Of a stretch of DNA of 49,649 bases, positions 45,651-49,649 are shown piece after piece. Under the pieces are notes generated by a model. That model did not search any database. It saw nothing but the letters and a program-made list of their open reading frames with translations, and was not told where the DNA came from. A program made the position numbers and the translations under genes. The DNA is from Caballeronia sordidicola (GTDB lineage: Bacteria; Pseudomonadota; Gammaproteobacteria; Burkholderiales; Burkholderiaceae), in assembly GCF_001544455.2 (NCBI RefSeq), contig NZ_FCOC02000033.1:1-49649 (forward strand). The letters are read 5' to 3'. Every line of letters begins with the position of its first letter. The first letter of the stretch is position 1.

Positions 45651-46673
45651 ATGAAAACTGTCATCTGCGAACAACCCGGCTCGCTCGTTCTGATCGATCG
45701 GCCGACCCCAGAGCCGGGGCCCGACGACGTGCTGATTCGCATTAGACGTGTCGGCGTTTGCGGTACGGACCTGCACATTTTCACGGGCAACCAGCCGTTT
45801 CTCGCTTATCCGCGCGTGATGGGACACGAGTTGTCGGGAATCGTCGAATCGGCGCCAGTCGGCGCGCGCGTCGCAAAAGGCGATCAGGTCTACGTGATGC
45901 CTTATCTCGCGTGTGGAAAATGCATTGCGTGCAGAGCAAGAAAACCCAATTGCTGCATGAACATTCGCGTCCTCGGCGTGCACACGGATGGCGGTTTCGT
46001 CGAACAACTCGCCGTGCCGCAAGCATTCGTATTCAAAGCGGATGGCGTCACGCTCGATCAGGCCGCGATGATCGAATTCCTCGCCATCGGCGCGCACGCC
46101 GTCGCGCGTGGTGACGTTCAGTCCAAGCAGCGGGCGCTCGTGGTAGGCGCTGGTCCTATCGGCATGGCAGCAACGATTTTCGCAAAGCTGCGCGGCGCCG
46201 AGGTAACGGTGCTCGATGGCCGCGAGGATCGGCTGCGGTTCTGCGAGACGCAACTAAGTGCCGATCACATCGTGCATCTGGACGCCACAGGCAACGCGAC
46301 CGACGCCAAACAGCTTGCAGAATTCACGGATCACGAATTCTTCGATATCGTCTTCGATGCCACCGGCAACGTCAAAGCCATGGAACGCGGCCTGGAATTC
46401 GTTGCGCACGGCGGCAAATACGTGTTGATATCGATTGTTCGCGACCGCATTTCGTTTGCCGATCCCGAGTTCCACAAGCGTGAGACCACGCTGCTCGCGA
46501 GCCGCAACGCCACGCCCGACGACTTCGAAACCGTGCTGACCGCCATGCGCGCGGGCCTGATTCCCACCGCCGCGCTCAACACTCACACGCTGCAACTCAG
46601 CGACGTACCGCGTGATTTCCCGAAGCTACTGGATCCATCCGCGGGTGTGATCAAGGCGCTGGTCGAGTGTTGA
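45651..46673 (+). CDS. zinc-dependent dehydrogenase, RspB / L-gulonate 5-dehydrogenase-like
   Basis: A 340-residue medium-chain dehydrogenase. Catalytic zinc ligands Cys37, His59 and Glu60 (GVCGTD, MGHE) and the structural zinc cysteines 88, 91, 94 and 102 are all present. The Rossmann motif VVGAGPIGMAA is near 163. Its closest resemblance, from memory, is to E. coli RspB and L-gulonate/L-galactonate 5-dehydrogenases, which form a hexuronate. With the fructuronate-reductase-like neighbour this gives a plausible L-gulonate to D-mannonate route. Substrate assignment is inference. No Shine-Dalgarno sequence precedes the ATG. Confidence 0.82.
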   Translation: MKTVICEQPGSLVLIDRPTPEPGPDDVLIRIRRVGVCGTDLHIFTGNQPFLAYPRVMGHELSGIVESAPVGARVAKGDQVYVMPYLACGKCIACRARKPNCCMNIRVLGVHTDGGFVEQLAVPQAFVFKADGVTLDQAAMIEFLAIGAHAVARGDVQSKQRALVVGAGPIGMAATIFAKLRGAEVTVLDGREDRLRFCETQLSADHIVHLDATGNATDAKQLAEFTDHEFFDIVFDATGNVKAMERGLEFVAHGGKYVLISIVRDRISFADPEFHKRETTLLASRNATPDDFETVLTAMRAGLIPTAALNTHTLQLSDVPRDFPKLLDPSAGVIKALVEC

Positions 46674-47800
46674 GTGCATTGATGGGCAATCCCATTCTGC
46701 AATTCGGAACCAGCCGTTTTCTCCAGGCGCACGTCGACTTGTTTGTCGCTGAAGCGCTTCGATGCGAACCGCCGAAGGCGCTTGGTTGCATCACCGTTGT
46801 GCAAAGTACATCGAACGTAGAGAGCCGGAATCGGATCAACGCATTGCGTGCTTCGAACGTTTATCCCGTGCGAATCCGAGGCAGGCAAGCCGATACGACC
46901 GTCGATTCAACCGTGCACTGCAACGCGATCACCGAAGCGCTAACGGCCGACGATGACTGGCCAACGCTGCGTGACCGCATTCGGCATGACGTGAAAGTCA
47001 TCGTGTCGAACACAGGCGACACGGGCTACGTTTCCTTTAGCGAGGACGTTTCTCGTGGATTCGAAGGTTACGCTGCCCCGCGCGGTTTTCCGGCAAAGCT
47101 CGCTGTGTTACTGCATAACAGGTTTATCGCAGGCGGTGAGCCGATCACATTGTTGCCGTGTGAACTGATCTCGCATAACGGCGATACTTTACGTGACGCG
47201 GTAATCGGCATTGCACGGCAATGGCACGCAAACGACGCGTTCATGCTCTATCTTCAGCACGATTGCGTCTGGATTAATTCACTTGTAGATCGGATCGTGT
47301 CCGAGCCCATTTATCCGGTCGGCGCTATCGCCGAGCCTTATGCGCTGTGGGCAATCGAACGCCAGGAAAACATGATCCTGCCGTGCGAGCACAAGGACAT
47401 TGTGCTCACCAACGAGCTTTCGCACTACGAGCGGCTCAAGCTACTGCTGCTGAATCTTGGCCACACGGTGCTCGCTGAACTTTGGCTCGCCAATCAGTCT
47501 CCCGCCGATATGAACGTTCTGAACGCCATGCGCAACAATGCATGGCGCGAGATTTTGGAGGCGGTGTGGCAAGAAGAAGTGCTGCCTGTGTTCGCCGCCC
47601 TCGGCAAGCAAGACGCCGCACGCGCTTATCTCCTCGATGTCCGCGACCGGTTCGAGAATCCCTTCCTCGATCATCGGCTGGCGGACATCGCGCGGAATCA
47701 CCTCGAGAAAAAGCAACGCCGGTTTAAACCAGCGATCGATCTCGCGCGCGAACTCGGGCTGAATATCGAGCAGCGGTGGCTCGTAGCTGCGCTGGCGTGA
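46667..47800 (+). CDS. mannitol dehydrogenase-family oxidoreductase (hexuronate reductase-like)
   Basis: A 377-residue polyol-specific long-chain dehydrogenase. The N-terminal NPILQFGTSRFLQAHVD resembles UxaB/UxuB. WINSLVDRI is the substrate-site motif of the family (NxxVDRI), and LLLLNLGHTVLAELW follows. It would reduce tagaturonate or fructuronate to altronate or mannonate with NADH. Start candidates are GTG 46667 (overlapping the previous stop), TTG 46670 and ATG 46682; none has a good ribosome site, and coupling to the upstream stop is likely. No dehydratase or transporter follows. Confidence 0.8.
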   Translation: MLSALMGNPILQFGTSRFLQAHVDLFVAEALRCEPPKALGCITVVQSTSNVESRNRINALRASNVYPVRIRGRQADTTVDSTVHCNAITEALTADDDWPTLRDRIRHDVKVIVSNTGDTGYVSFSEDVSRGFEGYAAPRGFPAKLAVLLHNRFIAGGEPITLLPCELISHNGDTLRDAVIGIARQWHANDAFMLYLQHDCVWINSLVDRIVSEPIYPVGAIAEPYALWAIERQENMILPCEHKDIVLTNELSHYERLKLLLLNLGHTVLAELWLANQSPADMNVLNAMRNNAWREILEAVWQEEVLPVFAALGKQDAARAYLLDVRDRFENPFLDHRLADIARNHLEKKQRRFKPAIDLARELGLNIEQRWLVAALA

Positions 47801-47812
47801 TCGCGCGGCGAA

Positions 47813-49426
47813 TTATTTCGCCATCATGTCGAGCGCCAGCGCTTCGGCGACCTCAATCCCGTCGATAGCCGCCGAATAAATGCCGCCGGCATACCCCGCG
47901 CCTTCGCCCGCTGGGTACAACCCGTCCACATTCATGCTCTGATAATTGTCCTTGCGCCGCACGCGTATTGGCGACGACGTGCGCGTCTCCACGCCTGTCA
48001 GCACGGCGTCATGCATGGCAAAGCCGGGAATCTTTTTATCGATTTGAGGCAGCGCTTCGCGAATCGCCTCGATCACGTAATCGGGCAAAGCCGTGCTCAG
48101 GTCGGTCATGCGCACACCAGGCTTATAAGACGGTTCGACAGAACCGAGCGCTGTCGATGCACGCCGCGCGATGAAATCGCCGACCAATTGCGCCGGTGCG
48201 CAGTAGTCACCGCCACCAAGCTCGAACGCCCGTTCTTCCCATTGCCGCTGAAACGCGATACCTGCAAGCGGACCACCCGGAAAATCCTCCGGCGTAATTC
48301 CAACGACAATGCCCGCATTCGCATTGCGTTCATTTCGCGAATACTGGCTCATTCCGTTCGTTACGACTCGACCGGGCTCTGAGGTTGCGGCCACCACCGT
48401 TCCGCCCGGACACATGCAAAAGCTATAAACCGCTCGACCGTTGCTGCAGTGATGAACCACCTTATAGTCCGCTGCACCCAGCAGCTTGTGCCCGGCGAAC
48501 TTCCCGAATCGACTCCGATCGATCAGGCCTTGCGGATGTTCGATCCGGAACCCTAACGAAAAGGGTTTTGCTTCCATATAGACGCCACGACGATGCAGCA
48601 TTTCAAAAGTGTCGCGTGCGCTATGTCCAACTGATAACACCACGTGATTGCAGGACAGGGTTTCACCGTTGGAAAGTGTCAGTCCGCGGACCTTGCCGTT
48701 TTCGATCTCGATATCTTCGACTCTCGTCTCGAACCGCACTTCACCGCCGAGCTGATGAATGGTCGCGCGCATTTTCTCGACCATACCGACCAGCCTGAAC
48801 GTACCAATATGCGGCCGGCTCAAATAGAGAATGTCCTCCGGCGCGCCGGCGAGCACGAATTCATCGAGTACTTTGCGGCCGTAGTGCTTGGGATCTTTAA
48901 TCTGGCTATACAGCTTGCCGTCGGAAAAAGTACCGGCGCCACCCTCGCCAAACTGAACGTTCGACTCGGGGTTCAACACGTTTTTCCGCCAAAGGCCCCA
49001 AGTGTCTTTGGTCCGTTCGCGAACCGCCTTGCCTCGCTCCAGGATGATGGGACGAAAGCCCATTTGCGCGAGAATCAGGCCGGCGAACAACCCACACGGC
49101 CCCATGCCAATCACGACGGGTCTCGCCGATGTCATATGTTCTGGCGCTTTGGCCACAAACTTGTACGCCATGTCGGGCGTGACGGAGCAATGCGGCTGAT
49201 CGTTTAGATAGCGAAGTGCTGCAGTCTCATCCTCGACGTCCACATCGACAATATACGTGAGCTTGATGTCGGAGCGTTTCCGGGCATCATGCGCACGACG
49301 AAACACCGTATAGCGGATGAGGCTTTCGGACGGAACATGAATAAGCGCGAGGCGTGAGCGAATAGCCGACTCAAGCTCGCTTTCCGAATGCTCAAGCGGA
49401 AGCTTGATTTCGCTTAGACGTAACAT
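47813..49426 (-). CDS. FAD-dependent oxidoreductase of the COG2509 type
   Basis: A 537-residue flavoprotein. About 100 N-terminal residues form a separate small domain, then the FAD motif VVIGMGPCGLFAGLILAQ (Gly107-Gly112, Glu130) and NVQFGEGGAGTFSDGKLYSQIKD, the hallmark of uncharacterised FAD-dependent dehydrogenases. The C-terminal YPAGEGAGYAGGIYSAAIDG closes the FAD site. The reaction is unknown. The ATG at 49426 is supported by GGTCC-type spacing only. It meets the dehydrogenase operon tail to tail with a 12-base gap. Confidence 0.88.
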   Translation of the reverse strand: MLRLSEIKLPLEHSESELESAIRSRLALIHVPSESLIRYTVFRRAHDARKRSDIKLTYIVDVDVEDETAALRYLNDQPHCSVTPDMAYKFVAKAPEHMTSARPVVIGMGPCGLFAGLILAQMGFRPIILERGKAVRERTKDTWGLWRKNVLNPESNVQFGEGGAGTFSDGKLYSQIKDPKHYGRKVLDEFVLAGAPEDILYLSRPHIGTFRLVGMVEKMRATIHQLGGEVRFETRVEDIEIENGKVRGLTLSNGETLSCNHVVLSVGHSARDTFEMLHRRGVYMEAKPFSLGFRIEHPQGLIDRSRFGKFAGHKLLGAADYKVVHHCSNGRAVYSFCMCPGGTVVAATSEPGRVVTNGMSQYSRNERNANAGIVVGITPEDFPGGPLAGIAFQRQWEERAFELGGGDYCAPAQLVGDFIARRASTALGSVEPSYKPGVRMTDLSTALPDYVIEAIREALPQIDKKIPGFAMHDAVLTGVETRTSSPIRVRRKDNYQSMNVDGLYPAGEGAGYAGGIYSAAIDGIEVAEALALDMMAK

Positions 49427-49572
49427 GTGGACCTGGTTTTTTGCAGACGCCCTGGATTGCGGGCAGAGACGCTATTTTAGCGTGTTGATACTGTGGAAGC
49501 TGGCATACGGATGCACGGATAGATTCCGGCGTAGCTTGTATGTTGCTTGTATGTTTGAAGTTATCCGGTCTA

Positions 49573-49616
49573 TAAACGCAAAAACCCCACCGAGTTGGGT
49601 GGGGTTTTTGCGTTTA
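49573..49616. terminator. 19-bp perfect hairpin terminator at the right edge
   Basis: Positions 49573-49591 and 49598-49616 are exact reverse complements around a six-base loop GAGTTG, with the A5/T5 runs inside the stem. It can act in both directions. No gene ends just before it on the plus strand, so it may serve a leftward gene entering from beyond the window or an unannotated RNA between 49430 and 49572. Confidence 0.8.
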
Positions 49617-49649
49617 TGCTGAGTGTATTTCAGCGAATGGGGAGCCTGA

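Overview
The window reads as chromosomal DNA of a Burkholderiaceae betaproteobacterium, most likely Paraburkholderia or Caballeronia. The reasons are the roughly 60% GC content, the split phenylacetate cluster under a PaaR-type operator, the mltA-apaG-rpe-gph-trpEGDC order, and the hemA-prfA-prmC-grxD-ubiX block. Genus placement is inference from gene order and protein resemblance. No phage, IS element, CRISPR array or tRNA gene was seen. The genes are densely packed, intact and mostly housekeeping.

Layout. 1-280: an rRNA-type promoter facing left out of the window. 282-5675: phenylacetate catabolism, paaF diverging from paaN-paaG-paaI-paaK around a palindromic operator. 5730-7408: lytic transglycosylase mltA, a 40-residue membrane protein and apaG. 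7699-14941: rpe-gph, then trpEGDC behind a leader peptide and attenuator, then a CYTH protein and ung. 15015-19625 (minus): azoR, an M61 peptidase, dsbC and a ubiquinone-type hydroxylase. 19839-23977: ychF, a Doc-type toxin-antitoxin pair, a small secreted DUF3761 protein and ettA. 24048-27933: an AsmA-like protein, a HAD phosphatase, an aminopeptidase P homologue and a YeaQ-like protein. 28137-33353: an atypical response regulator, then hemA-prfA-prmC-grxD-ubiX. 33450-37971: a ring-opening dioxygenase, an APC permease, a cold-shock protein with a long leader, and a YegD-like Hsp70. 38168-43931: two MFS transporters, a nitroreductase, a TetR regulator with paired operators, a DUF1415 protein and a methyltransferase. 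44384-49426: an orphan 106-residue protein, a GntR/FadR regulator diverging from a two-dehydrogenase sugar-acid operon, and a COG2509-type FAD protein. The right edge holds a 19-bp terminator hairpin.

How the genes work together. PaaK activates phenylacetate to its CoA thioester. PaaG, PaaN and PaaF act on the ring-opened and beta-oxidation intermediates, and PaaI rescues CoA from dead-end thioesters; the epoxidase paaABCDE is not in the window. TrpEGDC carry chorismate to indole-glycerol phosphate (trpF is absent, so one step is supplied elsewhere). HemA starts tetrapyrrole synthesis, PrmC methylates the release factor encoded just upstream, and UbiX makes prenyl-FMN for UbiD-type decarboxylases.

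Most of the novelty is regulatory rather than a large new system. The best items are the trp leader peptide and attenuator with an extra 12-nt antisense match to its U-tract, a response regulator lacking the phospho-acceptor aspartate and the switch threonine, a Doc toxin paired with an unusually short antitoxin under a consensus promoter with a 15-bp spacer, a probable leaderless ubi hydroxylase mRNA, and clear multi-copy operators for the TetR and GntR regulators.
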